A DNA stretch of 64,000 nucleotides from Leptothrix cholodnii SP-6 (GCF_000019785.1 NC_010524.1:2728001-2792000); one strand, 5' to 3'; positions 32,027 through 41,064 are shown, counted from the stretch's first letter. Notes: a model not told the origin generated them from the letters alone. Numbers and translations: made by a program.

Positions 32027-32100
32027 GTCGGAATGATCCCATGCGAAAAGGCGGCGAGCCTCGTCAGCTCGCCGCCCGTGCCACGGTCCAGCGACCGGAA

Positions 32101-32649
32101 TCAGTCGCGATGGCGGCCCATGCCTTGGTGGCGACCGCCGCCACGCTTGGCCATGAACTCGCGCACCTTGGCCTGCTGCTCGGGCTTGAGGCTGTCGAAG
32201 AAATCGCCCGCCGCGGCGATCAGCTGCGGGCTGGCGGCCTTGACCGCGCCGGTCTTGGCATCGACCAGCGCCTGCGCCTTGCTGCGATCGAAGCGTTCAC
32301 CGGCAATCAGCGCCTGCATGTCTTCGCGCGGGCCCTTGCCCGGCTCGCCCATCATGGCCTTGCGCTGCGCATGCATCTGGCTCATCAGCGTGGCCAGGCG
32401 CTGCTTCTGCGCGTCGTCGAGCGACAGCTCCTTGGTGGCGCGCTCGAGCATGCGCTCCTGCCGCTTGGCGGCATCGGCCTCGTTCATCGGGCCACGGTGA
32501 TGGCCGCCGCCGCCGTGCATGCCCATCATCTCGCCGGCGCCGCCCATCGGGTCGCCACCGCCCATCGGGCCGTGTCCGCAAGCGGCCAAGCTGATGGCCA
32601 TGCCCACGCCCATCAGGGCGAACAGACTGCGTTTGATCAGGGTTTGCAT
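32101..32649 (-). CDS. Spy/CpxP-like LTXXQ-motif lipoprotein
   Basis: 182-residue periplasmic or outer-membrane lipoprotein from ATG 32649. The signal peptide ends in a lipobox ISLAAC near residue 24, followed by a Gly/Met/His-rich linker (MGGGDPMGGAGEMMGMHGGG) that may bind copper or another soft metal. Two Spy/CpxP-type helical motifs are LSLDDAQKQRLATLMSQMHA and LKPEQQAKVREFMAK. Family members are periplasmic chaperones or negative modulators of Cpx signalling. The adjacent response regulator and kinase genes support that role. The Met/His linker is visible, and metal binding is inferred. Confidence 0.85.
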   Translation of the reverse strand: MQTLIKRSLFALMGVGMAISLAACGHGPMGGGDPMGGAGEMMGMHGGGGHHRGPMNEADAAKRQERMLERATKELSLDDAQKQRLATLMSQMHAQRKAMMGEPGKGPREDMQALIAGERFDRSKAQALVDAKTGAVKAASPQLIAAAGDFFDSLKPEQQAKVREFMAKRGGGRHQGMGRHRD

Positions 32650-32783
32650 GATGCGTGTCCTTTCCAGTTGATGCGGTGTCTTGACCGCGGGGTTGATGGA
32701 AAGGATGTTGCCCGCGCCAGATCGTGCCGTCCTTGCAGGCGAGTTTCGGCTTGTATCGTTTCTTTTCTGACGCGGCCCGGTGT

Positions 32784-33401
32784 TCAGGCGGCGCCGCCGA
32801 ACTGGCGCCAGCCGGCCACCACCCGCGTCACGATGGTGGCCAGGCACAGCACCGCAAACCCGTAGGCCCAGACGCTGAACAGCGCCGGCCACAGGCACAT
32901 CAGGCTGAAGCACAGCAGCGTCTCGCTGGCTTCGGTCAAGCCGCCGAGGTAATAGAAGCCCTTGCGCGGATAGACCAGGCTCTTGAGCCCCTGGCGCTCG
33001 GCCAATACGGCGTAGGCCAGGAAACTGCTGCCGGTGCCGATGAAGGCGGCCAGCAACGTCGCCCCGGCCAGCGCGTTGGCCACCGGGTCGGCCCAGGCGA
33101 ACGCCAGCGGCACCAGCGCGTAGAACAGGAAATCGAGCGTGATGTCGAGAAACGCACCGCGTGCGCTGGCCTCGCAGCGGTGACGGGCCAGCGCGCCGTC
33201 GAGCCCGTCGGCCAGCCGGCTGGCCAGGATCAGCGCCCAGCCGAGCAGCCAGGCCTGCAGGGCGATCGCGCCCGCCGCGGCCACGCCGAGCGCGAATCCG
33301 AACCACGTGACCGCGTCGGCATGCACACCGGCTCGCGCCAGCGCGGCCGCACCCCGCGCCAGCCACGGCGACAGCAGCGCGATGGCGCGCCGGTCAAACA
33401 T
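32784..33401 (-). CDS. CDP-alcohol phosphatidyltransferase family enzyme
   Basis: 205-residue integral membrane enzyme of phospholipid synthesis. The CDP-alcohol phosphotransferase signature is intact: DGLDGALARHRCEASARG followed by AFLDITLD, giving the DGxxAR-x8-GxxxDxxxD pattern. About six hydrophobic helices surround it. It joins a CDP-activated lipid to an alcohol head group, and the alcohol cannot be deduced. The start (ATG 33401) overlaps the stop of the DUF2063 gene by 8 bp, so it is translationally coupled to the bufferin-type operon. A DoxX-like gene is more usual in that place as I recall. Confidence 0.88.
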   Translation of the reverse strand: MFDRRAIALLSPWLARGAAALARAGVHADAVTWFGFALGVAAAGAIALQAWLLGWALILASRLADGLDGALARHRCEASARGAFLDITLDFLFYALVPLAFAWADPVANALAGATLLAAFIGTGSSFLAYAVLAERQGLKSLVYPRKGFYYLGGLTEASETLLCFSLMCLWPALFSVWAYGFAVLCLATIVTRVVAGWRQFGGAA

Positions 33402-34257
33402 CGTCGGCCATGTTGACGTCGGGCTCGACCGACAGGCCCGGCAGGCTGCGCTCGCGCAGCGCCTGCATCAGCCAGCGCTCGAAATCGAACGCTGCGCCCG
33501 CCGCATCGAGCGCCGCGGCCAGGTTGTCGCCGGCCAGCACGCGGCGCACAAACGTTGCGGTGGCAGGATCGACCGATCGCACCGCCACCTGCCAGCCGTC
33601 GCGCCAGACCCAGGCGGTGTCGAACAGCGCCGCCGGGTCGGTCCGAGCGGCGGCAGCCACGAAACCCTGTTGCACGGCGGCGAACCGATCGTCACGCCCG
33701 ATCCGATCGGCGTCGTGATGCGCCAGCCAGATCGCGGTGATCGGATGGCGGCTGTCGACCAGCGACGCGCCGGGCGGCCGGCGCAGGTACAGGCGGGCCG
33801 GATCGGTGCCGGCCAGATCGCTCAGGCTGGCGGGATCGGACTCGGCGTCGGCCGCGTTTTCGGCGTCATGCACGGCAGCGTCGAGGCGAGCGACGTCGGC
33901 CAGATAGGGCTCGTCGGCCAGTTGTCGGCTCGCCGCGATGAAAGCCGCGAGGCCGTGGCCCCACTGCGCCAGATCGCCACGCTGCGCGGGCTCGGCATGC
34001 CAGAGATGACGTGCCAGCTGCGCAAACGAGTCCTCACCGAGCAAGGCCTGCACGGTCGGATAGCGCGCTGCCAGCGCCCGCTCGGCCGACGCCGCCGCGT
34101 TGGCGCTGTAGGCGAGGTAACCCCGTTCGAGGTCATGCCGGCTGCGCGACGGCAGGTGTGCCCAGCCGCGCAGGGCCGTGACCCCGTCGCCGTGCAGGGC
34201 GCGCAGCAGGCACTGCTGGCGCAGCAGTTCGTGTTGACGGGCGTCAGCCGCGTTCAT
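33394..34257 (-). CDS. bufC: DUF2063 protein, BufC-like partner of the DUF692 enzyme
   Basis: 287-residue cytoplasmic protein of the DUF2063 (HvfC/BufC-like) family. The N-terminal domain (about 5-95) shows [34 protein letters not shown] and [20 protein letters not shown], the usual DUF2063 core. The C-terminal part (about 145-280) resembles the substrate-recognition half of family members. In characterised systems it presents the precursor peptide to the DUF692 enzyme. It overlaps the DUF692 gene by 4 bp upstream and the phosphatidyltransferase by 8 bp downstream. The symbol is by family analogy. Confidence 0.85.
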   Translation of the reverse strand: MNAADARQHELLRQQCLLRALHGDGVTALRGWAHLPSRSRHDLERGYLAYSANAAASAERALAARYPTVQALLGEDSFAQLARHLWHAEPAQRGDLAQWGHGLAAFIAASRQLADEPYLADVARLDAAVHDAENAADAESDPASLSDLAGTDPARLYLRRPPGASLVDSRHPITAIWLAHHDADRIGRDDRFAAVQQGFVAAAARTDPAALFDTAWVWRDGWQVAVRSVDPATATFVRRVLAGDNLAAALDAAGAAFDFERWLMQALRERSLPGLSVEPDVNMADDV

Positions 34258-35183
34258 GCGTGCACCGCCGTCAGCTCACGACGGGGCCGATGCACGGCGG
34301 CAGCGCACTCGCGGGCGAGCGCTGCTTCATCGAGCAGCACGTCGAGCGCGGGCAGGTCGGTGTCCCACTCGATCAGCACCGGCACATCCGGCAGGCGTGC
34401 GCGGGCGTGCGCAAAGGCTTGCCAGACCGGCGCGTGCACGCGGCTGCCGTGGTCGTCGATGACGATCTCGCCGCTGTCGCAGTAGCCGGCCAGATGCATT
34501 TCGCCGACGCTCGCGGCGTCGATGCGGTCGATCCAGTCGCAGGTCTGCACCACCGCGCCGGCCTCGTCGCAGCCGGCGTTGAGCGCGTTGACAACCAGGT
34601 TGTTGACGTCGAGCAGCAGGCCGCAGCCGCTGCGGCGGGTCAGCTGGTTGAAGAAGTCGGGTTCGGGCAGCAGATCGTCGGCCCAGCCGAGATAGGCCGA
34701 CAGGTTCTCGACCAGGATCGGCCGGCGCAGGCGATCCTGCACCTGCTGCACGTTGTCGATCAGGATCTGCAGCGCCGCTTCGGTGCGGGCAATCGGCAGC
34801 AGGTCATTGGCATGCCAGACCGGCCCGCCGCGCCGGCCCGGCACGCGGGCGAACGAGGCGTGGTCCGACACCCGCACCGGCTCGATGCGCTGCACCAGCG
34901 CCGCCAGCCGGTCGAGGTGCCAGGCGTCCAGCCCCGCCGCGCTGCCCAGCGCCAGGCCGACACCGTGCAGGCTGACGGGATAGTGCGAGCGCGCCTGCGC
35001 CAGCACGCCGAGCGCCGCCCCGCCGTCGGCGAAGTAGTTCTCCGAATGCACTTCGACGAAACCGAGCGCGGGCTGGAGCAAAAGCAACTCGCGGGCATGC
35101 GGGTGGCGCAAGCCGATGCCGACCGATGGCGGCTCAGGCCGGGCGGACAGCGCGGACATGCCGGTGTTGGGCGGGACGTGCAT
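34254..35183 (-). CDS. bufB: DUF692 multinuclear non-heme iron oxidase, BufB-like
   Basis: 309-residue TIM-barrel enzyme of the DUF692 (UPF0276/MNIO) family, which modifies cysteines or other residues of precursor peptides with an iron cluster. Conserved ligand-bearing motifs are all present: [65 protein letters not shown] and [10 protein letters not shown]. The gene starts 24 bp after the putative precursor and overlaps bufC. The expected role is converting precursor cysteines into metal-binding heterocycles, as described for bufferins. This is inferred from the gene set, not shown by sequence alone. Confidence 0.92.
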   Translation of the reverse strand: MHVPPNTGMSALSARPEPPSVGIGLRHPHARELLLLQPALGFVEVHSENYFADGGAALGVLAQARSHYPVSLHGVGLALGSAAGLDAWHLDRLAALVQRIEPVRVSDHASFARVPGRRGGPVWHANDLLPIARTEAALQILIDNVQQVQDRLRRPILVENLSAYLGWADDLLPEPDFFNQLTRRSGCGLLLDVNNLVVNALNAGCDEAGAVVQTCDWIDRIDAASVGEMHLAGYCDSGEIVIDDHGSRVHAPVWQAFAHARARLPDVPVLIEWDTDLPALDVLLDEAALARECAAAVHRPRRELTAVHA

Positions 35184-35207
35184 GGTGTGCGGCGGGCGGC
35201 GAGGTAC

Positions 35208-35495
35208 TTACTTCTTCATCGCCATCTTGGCTTCGTCGGCGCTCATGCCCTTCATCGACTTGCAGGTGCCCTTGGCCACGTACTTCCATTCGTCCGGGCT
35301 GACCTTCGTCGACTGGCCCGCACAGGAATGGCTGCCCGACAGGCTGGCGCAATCGTTCTGGCCGGCCTTGGCGATGCCGTAGCACTTTTCCTTGTTTTTG
35401 CCGCCGGACATGTCGTCGGCGGCTGCGGCATGGCCGACCAGGCCGAGGGCGAAAACAGCGGCGAAAGCGGAAGAAACAACGCGGGTCTGACTCAT
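35208..35495 (-). CDS. bufA: DUF2282 bufferin-type precursor peptide
   Basis: 95-residue exported peptide of the DUF2282 family. The signal peptide (about 1-26) ends at AHAAA-like GHAAAADD. The core has four cysteines, C38, C49, C58 and C78, in the contexts EKCYG, NDCAS, HSCAGQ and KGTCKS. This matches bufferin precursors, in which cysteines become thiooxazoles that bind copper. A Lys/Met-rich tail of about 17 residues follows the last cysteine. It is first in the buf gene run and diverges from an ECF sigma factor gene (144-bp spacer). Start ATG 35495 is chosen because it begins the signal peptide. Confidence 0.9.
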   Translation of the reverse strand: MSQTRVVSSAFAAVFALGLVGHAAAADDMSGGKNKEKCYGIAKAGQNDCASLSGSHSCAGQSTKVSPDEWKYVAKGTCKSMKGMSADEAKMAMKK

Positions 35496-35639
35496 GGGAC
35501 AACTCCTGGGTATCTGGGTATTGCGCATGCAAGCGCGGGAAACATGAATTGAATTGTCGATCAGCGATGCCGACGTCGACTCTGTCGCCGCAGGTGGTGA
35601 AGTCCTTACACTGCGGCGCAAACAGATTCGAGGATACGC
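35496..35639. promoter_or_regulatory. divergent promoter region, bufA / ECF sigma factor
   Basis: A 144-bp divergent spacer. It contains an 8-bp inverted repeat, CGCCGCAG (35586-35593) and CTGCGGCG (35611-35618), separated by 17 bp that hold GTCCTTACA. On the minus strand this reads TGTAAGGAC, a candidate ECF-type -35 element for bufA. No experimental or comparative support is available here. Confidence 0.45.
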
Positions 35640-36209
35640 ATGACCGACCTGGCGTCGCAGTTGCAGGGCCTGCGTGAGCCGCTGATGCGCTACGCCCGCA
35701 AACAGTTGCGCAACGAGGCCTGGGCCGAGGATGCGGTGTCGGAGACGCTGCTCGCAGCACTCGAAAAGCCGCAGCAGTTTGCCGGCCAGAGCCAGCTCAA
35801 GACCTGGCTGGTGGGCATTCTCAAGCACAAGCTGGTCGACCAGATCCGCCGCCACGGCCGCGAGATCTCGGCCACGCCCGACGATGACCAGGACATCGAC
35901 GACCTGCTGTTCAAGGCCGACGGCCACTGGCGCGAGGCGCCGCACGAATGGGGCAACCCCGAGGCCAGCCTCGGCCAGCGTCAGTTCATCGAGGTGCTCG
36001 ACGCCTGCGTCGAACATCTGCCCGGCCAGCAAGGCCAGGTTTTCATGATGCGCGAGTGGCTCGAACTGGAGACGACGGAAATCTGTAATCAACTCGGCCT
36101 GAGCTCGACCAACCTGTTCGTGCTGCTGCATCGCGCCCGATTGCGGCTGCGTGACTGCCTGCAGTTGCGCTGGTTCAACCATCCGAACCCATCAAAGGCC
36201 CGAGCGTGA
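35640..36209 (+). CDS. ECF-type RNA polymerase sigma factor
   Basis: 189-residue extracytoplasmic-function sigma factor. Region 2 (about 10-80) contains [21 protein letters not shown] and [22 protein letters not shown] variable acidic linker (about 80-115) is followed by region 4 (about 118-175) with [14 protein letters not shown] and [18 protein letters not shown]. It overlaps the downstream anti-sigma gene by 4 bp. Divergence from the bufferin-type operon suggests that operon is its regulon, with metal or oxidative stress as the likely signal. The regulon is inferred from gene order. Confidence 0.92.
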   Translation: MTDLASQLQGLREPLMRYARKQLRNEAWAEDAVSETLLAALEKPQQFAGQSQLKTWLVGILKHKLVDQIRRHGREISATPDDDQDIDDLLFKADGHWREAPHEWGNPEASLGQRQFIEVLDACVEHLPGQQGQVFMMREWLELETTEICNQLGLSSTNLFVLLHRARLRLRDCLQLRWFNHPNPSKARA

Positions 36210-36409
36210 ATCCCATGCGACTGAACCGCACATGCCGCGACGTGACCCGCCTGGTGCTCGAAGGCGAGGAGCGCCGCCTCGCCCCGGGCGAACGCCTGGT
36301 GGTGCGCATTCACATGCTGATCTGCAAGGCCTGCCCCACCTTCGAGCGCCAGGTCAAACTGATGCGCGGGGCGATGGGGCAGTGGCGGCAATACCGCGAC
36401 GGCGAATAG
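36206..36409 (+). CDS. zinc-finger (ZAS-type) anti-sigma factor
   Basis: 67-residue small anti-sigma-like protein with the ZAS signature HxxxCxxC as HMLICKAC (H36, C40, C43) and an additional cysteine at C10. It has no membrane segment, so it would act in the cytoplasm as a redox- or zinc-responsive inhibitor of the upstream sigma factor, as in RsrA-type systems. It is coupled to the sigma gene by a 4-bp overlap. It ends only 4 bp before the convergent nitronate monooxygenase stop. Confidence 0.85.
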   Translation: MNPMRLNRTCRDVTRLVLEGEERRLAPGERLVVRIHMLICKACPTFERQVKLMRGAMGQWRQYRDGE

Positions 36410-36413
36410 CCCG

Positions 36414-37370
36414 TCAGGCCACGCACAGGCGCGCACGGGCCGCCTGGTATTCGCGCTGCCAGCGCGCCACCAGCTCGGCCGCGCCGACGATCTGCTCGAT
36501 CGCGCCGATGCCCTGGCCGCAGCCCCAGATGTCCTTCCAGGCCTTCTTGGCGGTGTCGCCGCCGAAGTTCATCTTGCTGGGGTCGCTCTCGGGCAGGTTC
36601 TCGGGGTCCAGCCCGGAGGCTCGGATCGAGGCCTTCAGGTAGTTGCCGTGCACGCCGGTGAAGAGGTTGCTGTAGACGATGTCGTCGCTGTCGCTGTCGA
36701 CGATGCACTGCTTGTAGTCGTCGCTGGCACGCGCTTCATGGGTGGCGATGAAGGCCGAGCCGATGTAGGCGAAATCCGCCCCCATCGCCTGCGCCGCCAG
36801 CACCGCACCGCCACTGGCGATCGAGCCCGACAGCGCCAGCGGGCCGTCGAACCACTGGCGGATTTCCTGGATCAGCGCGAACGGGCTCTTGACCCCCGCG
36901 TGCCCGCCCGCACCGGCCGCCACCGCGATCAGGCCGTCGGCGCCCTTCTCGATCGCCTTGTGCGCGAAGGCGTTGTTGATGATGTCGTGCATCACCACGC
37001 CGCCCCAGCCGTGCACCGCTTGGTTGACGTCGCTGCGCGCGCCCAGGCTGGTGATGACGATCGGCACCCGGTACTTGCCGCACAGCGCCAGGTCGTGTTC
37101 GAGCCGGTCGTTGCTCTTGTGCACGATCTGGTTGATCGCGAACGGCGCGGCCGGCGCCTCGGGATGGGCAGCGTCGTGGGCGGCGAGCGTCTCGGTGATC
37201 TCGGCCAGCCAGTCGTCGAGCTGCGAGGCCGGCCGGGCGTTGAGTGCCGGCATGGCGCCGATCACACCGGCCTTGCACTGCTCGATCACCAGCTTGGGGT
37301 TGCTGATGATGAACAGCGGCGCGCCGATCACCGGAAATCGCGCCTTGGCGAGAGCTGCGGGCAGGGCCAT
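36414..37370 (-). CDS. nitronate monooxygenase (2-nitropropane dioxygenase family)
   Basis: 318-residue FMN enzyme oxidising alkyl nitronates such as propionate 3-nitronate. Flavin-binding features include FPVIGAPLFIISN, PFAINQIVHKSNDRLEHD, GADGLIAVAAGAGGHAGV, SGSIASGGAVLAAQAMGADF and GSAFIATHEA. It overlaps the acyl-CoA dehydrogenase stop by a few bases (ATGA), so the two are co-translated. The context of acyl-CoA oxidation and ETF genes suggests a catabolic flavoprotein block. Enoyl reductase FabK-like activity is a less likely alternative. Confidence 0.88.
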   Translation of the reverse strand: MALPAALAKARFPVIGAPLFIISNPKLVIEQCKAGVIGAMPALNARPASQLDDWLAEITETLAAHDAAHPEAPAAPFAINQIVHKSNDRLEHDLALCGKYRVPIVITSLGARSDVNQAVHGWGGVVMHDIINNAFAHKAIEKGADGLIAVAAGAGGHAGVKSPFALIQEIRQWFDGPLALSGSIASGGAVLAAQAMGADFAYIGSAFIATHEARASDDYKQCIVDSDSDDIVYSNLFTGVHGNYLKASIRASGLDPENLPESDPSKMNFGGDTAKKAWKDIWGCGQGIGAIEQIVGAAELVARWQREYQAARARLCVA

Positions 37371-39160
37371 CAGAATGCCTCCAGCGCCAGGGCGCAGGCG
37401 GACTCGCCACCTTCGACGATGCTGTCGCGCAGGCCGGGCACCCGCGTCAGGATGTGGTCGGCATAGAAGCGCGCGGTGGCGATCTTGGCCTGCATGAAGG
37501 CGGTGTCCTCGCCCTCGTTGAGGCTGTCTTCGGCGGCCAGCAGCGCGCGGCCCATCTGCCAGCCGGCCATCAGGTTGCCGGCCAGCATCAAGTAGGGCAC
37601 CGAGCCGGCGAAGACCGCGTTCGGGTCGGACTTGGTGCCAGCGACGACAAACGTGACCACGTCGAGGAACGCCAGTCGCGCGGCGCTCAGCCGCTTGGCA
37701 AAGGCTTGCGCGGCGGCGCTGTCGTGCGAGGCCAGCGCGATCTCGGTCAGCTCGATCTGCGCGGCGATCGCACGCGCGGTGCGGCCGCCATCGCGCGCGG
37801 TCTTGCGACCGACCAGGTCGTTGGCCTGGATCGCGGTGGTGCCCTCGTAGATCGTCAGGATCTTGGCATCACGGTAGAACTGCGCCGCGCCGGTCTCCTC
37901 GATGAAGCCCATGCCGCCATGCACCTGCACGCCCAGCGACGTGACCTCGAGACTCATCTCGGTGCTGAAGCCCTTGATCAGCGGCACCATGAATTCGTAG
38001 AAGGCCTGGTTCTGCTGCCGCGCCTCGGGGTCCGGGTGGGAGTGCGAGGCGTCGTAGGCAGCGGCGGACACCAGCGCGAGCGCGCGGCAACCTTCGGCAT
38101 ACGCGCGCATCGTGCTGAGCATGCGGCGCACGTCCGGGTGATGGATGATGGCCGCCGAACCCGCCACCGAGCCGTCGACCGGGCGCGACTGCACACGATC
38201 GCGCGCGTAGGCCACCGCCTTCTGGTACGCCATCTCGGCCACCGCGATGCCCTGCACGCCGACGGCGAAGCGCGCCGCGTTCATCATGATGAACATGTAC
38301 TCGAGGCCGCGGTTCTCCTGGCCGATCAACTGGCCGACCGCGCCGCCGTGGTCGCCGAACTGCAGCACCGCGGTCGGGCTCGCCTTGATGCCGAGCTTGT
38401 GCTCGATGCTGACGCAGTGCACGTCGTTGCGCTCGCCCAGGCTGCCGTCGGCGTTCACCATGAACTTGGGCACGACGAACAGGCTGATGCCCTTGACACC
38501 CTCGGGCGCACCGACCACCCGCGCGAGCACGAGATGCACGATGTTCTCGGCCATGTCGTGTTCGCCGTAGGTGATGAAGATCTTGGTGCCGAAGATCTTG
38601 TACGTGCCGTCGGGCTGCGGCTCGGCGCGGGTGCGCACCGCGGCCAGATCGGAGCCGGCCTGCGGCTCGGTCAGGTTCATCGTGCCGGTCCAGCTGCCGT
38701 CGATCATCCTGGGCAGGTAGGTGGTGCGCTGGGCGTCGCTGCCGGCGGTCAGCAGGGCCTCGATCGCACCATCGGTCAGCAGCGGGCACAGCGCGAAGCT
38801 CAGGTTGGCGCTGTTGATCATCTCGATGCAGGCCGCGTGGATCAGCTTGGGCAAGCCCTGGCCGCCGAACTCGTCCGGGTGATGCAGGCCTTGCCAGCCG
38901 CCCTCGGCAAACGCACGGAAGGCTTCCTTGAAGCCGGCGGTGGTGGTCACCACACCGTCCTTGAACCAGCTCGGCGCGATATCGCCGGCGCGGTTGAGCG
39001 GCGCGATCACCTGCTCGTTGAGCTTGGCGCATTCTTCGAGCACGGCCACGGCGGTGTCGTAGCCGGCGTCTTCGAGGCCAGGCAAGGCGGTCAGCGCATC
39101 GATGCCGGCAAGCTCCTTGATGTCGAAAAGCAGGTCTTTGAGCGGGGCGCGGTAGGTCAT
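37370..39160 (-). CDS. acyl-CoA dehydrogenase, long (about 600-residue) subgroup
   Basis: 596-residue FAD acyl-CoA dehydrogenase. The FAD/substrate region has MNLTEPQAGSDLAAVRTRAE and FITYGEHDMAENIVHLVLAR. The arginine/FAD loop is in ARDRVQSRP. The catalytic glutamate region is LTIYEGTTAIQANDLVGRK (about 435-450). The extra C-terminal 130 residues place it with the DmdC/FadE5-like long acyl-CoA dehydrogenases common in Burkholderiales. Its electrons would pass to the ETF encoded just upstream in the same direction (121-bp gap with a hairpin). The substrate is unknown. Confidence 0.93.
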   Translation of the reverse strand: MTYRAPLKDLLFDIKELAGIDALTALPGLEDAGYDTAVAVLEECAKLNEQVIAPLNRAGDIAPSWFKDGVVTTTAGFKEAFRAFAEGGWQGLHHPDEFGGQGLPKLIHAACIEMINSANLSFALCPLLTDGAIEALLTAGSDAQRTTYLPRMIDGSWTGTMNLTEPQAGSDLAAVRTRAEPQPDGTYKIFGTKIFITYGEHDMAENIVHLVLARVVGAPEGVKGISLFVVPKFMVNADGSLGERNDVHCVSIEHKLGIKASPTAVLQFGDHGGAVGQLIGQENRGLEYMFIMMNAARFAVGVQGIAVAEMAYQKAVAYARDRVQSRPVDGSVAGSAAIIHHPDVRRMLSTMRAYAEGCRALALVSAAAYDASHSHPDPEARQQNQAFYEFMVPLIKGFSTEMSLEVTSLGVQVHGGMGFIEETGAAQFYRDAKILTIYEGTTAIQANDLVGRKTARDGGRTARAIAAQIELTEIALASHDSAAAQAFAKRLSAARLAFLDVVTFVVAGTKSDPNAVFAGSVPYLMLAGNLMAGWQMGRALLAAEDSLNEGEDTAFMQAKIATARFYADHILTRVPGLRDSIVEGGESACALALEAF

Positions 39161-39193
39161 TTTCAGTCTCCTTGAGTGTCTTCAGATGGAACA

Positions 39194-39222
39194 AGGGCGC
39201 CGCAACCGATGGTTGGGCGCCC
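39194..39222 (-). terminator. hairpin after etfBA
   Basis: Long imperfect hairpin with outer arms GGGCGCC / GGCGCCC and inner arms AACC / GGTT around ATC. It follows etfA on the minus strand and has only a short T-rich tail (TTGTT), so it may be a partial terminator that lets some transcription reach the dehydrogenase gene. Confidence 0.5.
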
Positions 39223-39280
39223 TCTTTTCTCGGTGTTGTTCTGTCTGGCTGTCAGCGGCAGACGACGACGCAGCGCAGGA

Positions 39281-40207
39281 TCAGAGCGCCTGGACCAGCT
39301 CCGGCACCGCCACGAACAGATCCGCCTCCAGCCCGTAGTCCGCCACGCTGAAGATCGGCGCCTCGGCGTCCTTGTTGATCGCCACGATCACCTTGCTGTC
39401 CTTCATGCCCGCCAGGTGCTGGATCGCGCCCGAGATACCGGCGGCGATGTAGAGCTGCGGTGCGACGATCTTGCCGGTCTGGCCGACCTGCCAGTCGTTC
39501 GGGGCGTAGCCCGCGTCGACGGCGGCACGGCTGGCACCGAGCGCGGCGCCGAGCTTGTCGGCCAGCGGTGTCAGCACCTCGTTGAACTTGTCGCTGCTGC
39601 CCATCGCGCGGCCGCCGCTGACGATGATCTTGGCGGCGGTCAGCTCGGGCCGGTCGCTCTTGGCGATCTCGCTGCCGATGAAGGCGCTCTTGCCGCTGTC
39701 GGCGACGGCCGCGATGGTTTCGATCGTTGCATTGCCGCCCAGGGCCGCGGCGTCGAAGCCGGTGGTGCGCACGGTGATGACCTGGGTCTTGTCGCTGCTC
39801 TGCACCGTGGCCACGGCGTTGCCGGCGTAGATCGGGCGCTCGTAGGTGTCGGCGCTGATCACCTGGGTGATCTCGCTGATCTGCGCCACGTCGAGCTTGG
39901 CCGCGACACGCGGGGCGACGTTCTTGCCGTGTGCCGTGGCGGCGAACAGGATGTGGCTGTAGCCGGCGGCGATCGAAATCACTTGCGCGGTGATGTTCTC
40001 GGCCAGCTGTTCACCGAGGCTCGCACCATCGGCGTGCAGCACCTTGGCGACACCGGCGATCTGGCTCGCAGCCTGTGCCGCGGCGGCGCAATCGGTACCC
40101 GCGACCAGCACGTGCACCTCGCCCAGTTGGGCAGCGGCCGTGACGGTGTTGAGCGTCGCACCTTTGAGAGTGCCGTGTTCGTGTTCGGCAATGACGAGGA
40201 TGGTCAT
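39281..40207 (-). CDS. etfA: electron transfer flavoprotein alpha subunit
   Basis: FAD-carrying ETF subunit that accepts electrons from acyl-CoA dehydrogenases and passes them to ETF-ubiquinone oxidoreductase. The 308-residue protein has the N-terminal ETF domain (about 1-180) and a C-terminal FAD-binding domain with [14 protein letters not shown] [35 protein letters not shown] and [19 protein letters not shown]. It follows etfB by 2 bp. Confidence 0.97.
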   Translation of the reverse strand: MTILVIAEHEHGTLKGATLNTVTAAAQLGEVHVLVAGTDCAAAAQAASQIAGVAKVLHADGASLGEQLAENITAQVISIAAGYSHILFAATAHGKNVAPRVAAKLDVAQISEITQVISADTYERPIYAGNAVATVQSSDKTQVITVRTTGFDAAALGGNATIETIAAVADSGKSAFIGSEIAKSDRPELTAAKIIVSGGRAMGSSDKFNEVLTPLADKLGAALGASRAAVDAGYAPNDWQVGQTGKIVAPQLYIAAGISGAIQHLAGMKDSKVIVAINKDAEAPIFSVADYGLEADLFVAVPELVQAL

Positions 40208-40209
40208 GT

Positions 40210-40959
40210 TCAGATCACCTTGGCTTCATTCTTCAGTTTGGCCACGAGGGTCGCGACATCGGGCACCTTGATGCCTGCGCCGCGCTTGGGCGGTTCAGAC
40301 ACTTTGAGCGTCTTCAGCCGTGGGCTCACGTCGACACCCAGATCGGCCGGCTTGATCGTCTCCAGCGGCTTCTTCTTGGCCTTCATGATGTTGGGCAGCG
40401 TGACGTAACGCGGCTCGTTCAGGCGCAGGTCGGTGGTGATGACCGCGGGCAGGCTCAGAGAAATCGTCTCCAGGCCACCGTCGATTTCACGCGTGACGCG
40501 GGCCCGGCCGTCGATGACGTCGACCTTCGATGCGAACGTGGCCTGCGGCAGATCGGCGAGCGCGGCGAGCATCTGGCCGGTCTGGTTGTTGTCGTCGTCG
40601 ATGGCCTGCTTGCCGAGGAGGATCAGGCCCGGTTGTTCGCGGTCGACCAGCGCCTTGAGCAGCTTGGCCACCGCCAGCGGCTGCAGTTCTTCGGCGGTCT
40701 CGACCAGGATGGCCCGATCGGCGCCGATCGCCATCGCGGTGCGCAGCGTTTCCTGGCACTGCGCCGCGCCGCAGGACACGGCGATCACTTCAGTCAACAC
40801 ACCCTTCTCACGCAGACGCACCGCCTCTTCGATCGCGATCTCGTCGAACGGGTTCATGCTCATCTTGACGTTGGCGATGTCCACGCCCGTGCCGTCGCTC
40901 TTGACGCGAACCTTGACGTTGTAGTCGACCACCCGTTTGACGGGGACCAGTGCCTTCAT
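40210..40959 (-). CDS. etfB: electron transfer flavoprotein beta subunit
   Basis: AMP-binding ETF subunit, 249 residues from ATG 40959 ([19 protein letters not shown]). Family motifs are [54 protein letters not shown] and VTREIDGG. The upstream in-frame extension to 41040 runs through the promoter region and is not used. It is the first gene of etfBA, with a clear sigma-70 promoter about 80-100 bp upstream (separate entry). Confidence 0.97.
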   Translation of the reverse strand: MKALVPVKRVVDYNVKVRVKSDGTGVDIANVKMSMNPFDEIAIEEAVRLREKGVLTEVIAVSCGAAQCQETLRTAMAIGADRAILVETAEELQPLAVAKLLKALVDREQPGLILLGKQAIDDDNNQTGQMLAALADLPQATFASKVDVIDGRARVTREIDGGLETISLSLPAVITTDLRLNEPRYVTLPNIMKAKKKPLETIKPADLGVDVSPRLKTLKVSEPPKRGAGIKVPDVATLVAKLKNEAKVI

Positions 40960-41035
40960 GCGACGTTCTCCAGAGGACGAAAAATAGTGGGTCTCGGATT
41001 CTATGGGTCGGCAAGGGATCCAGGCCGAGCGCCGA

Positions 41036-41064
41036 ATCATAAAAGCACGATCGTACTATTTCAA
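41036..41064 (-). promoter_or_regulatory. etfB promoter with palindromic operator in the spacer
   Basis: On the minus strand, TTGAAA (41064-41059) and TATGAT (41041-41036) are separated by exactly 17 bp, a near-consensus sigma-70 promoter aimed at etfB. The spacer holds the near-perfect palindrome AGTACGATCGTGCT (41044-41057, one mismatched pair), which suits a TetR-type repressor of fatty-acid or branched-chain catabolism. The repressor identity is unknown. Confidence 0.65.
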
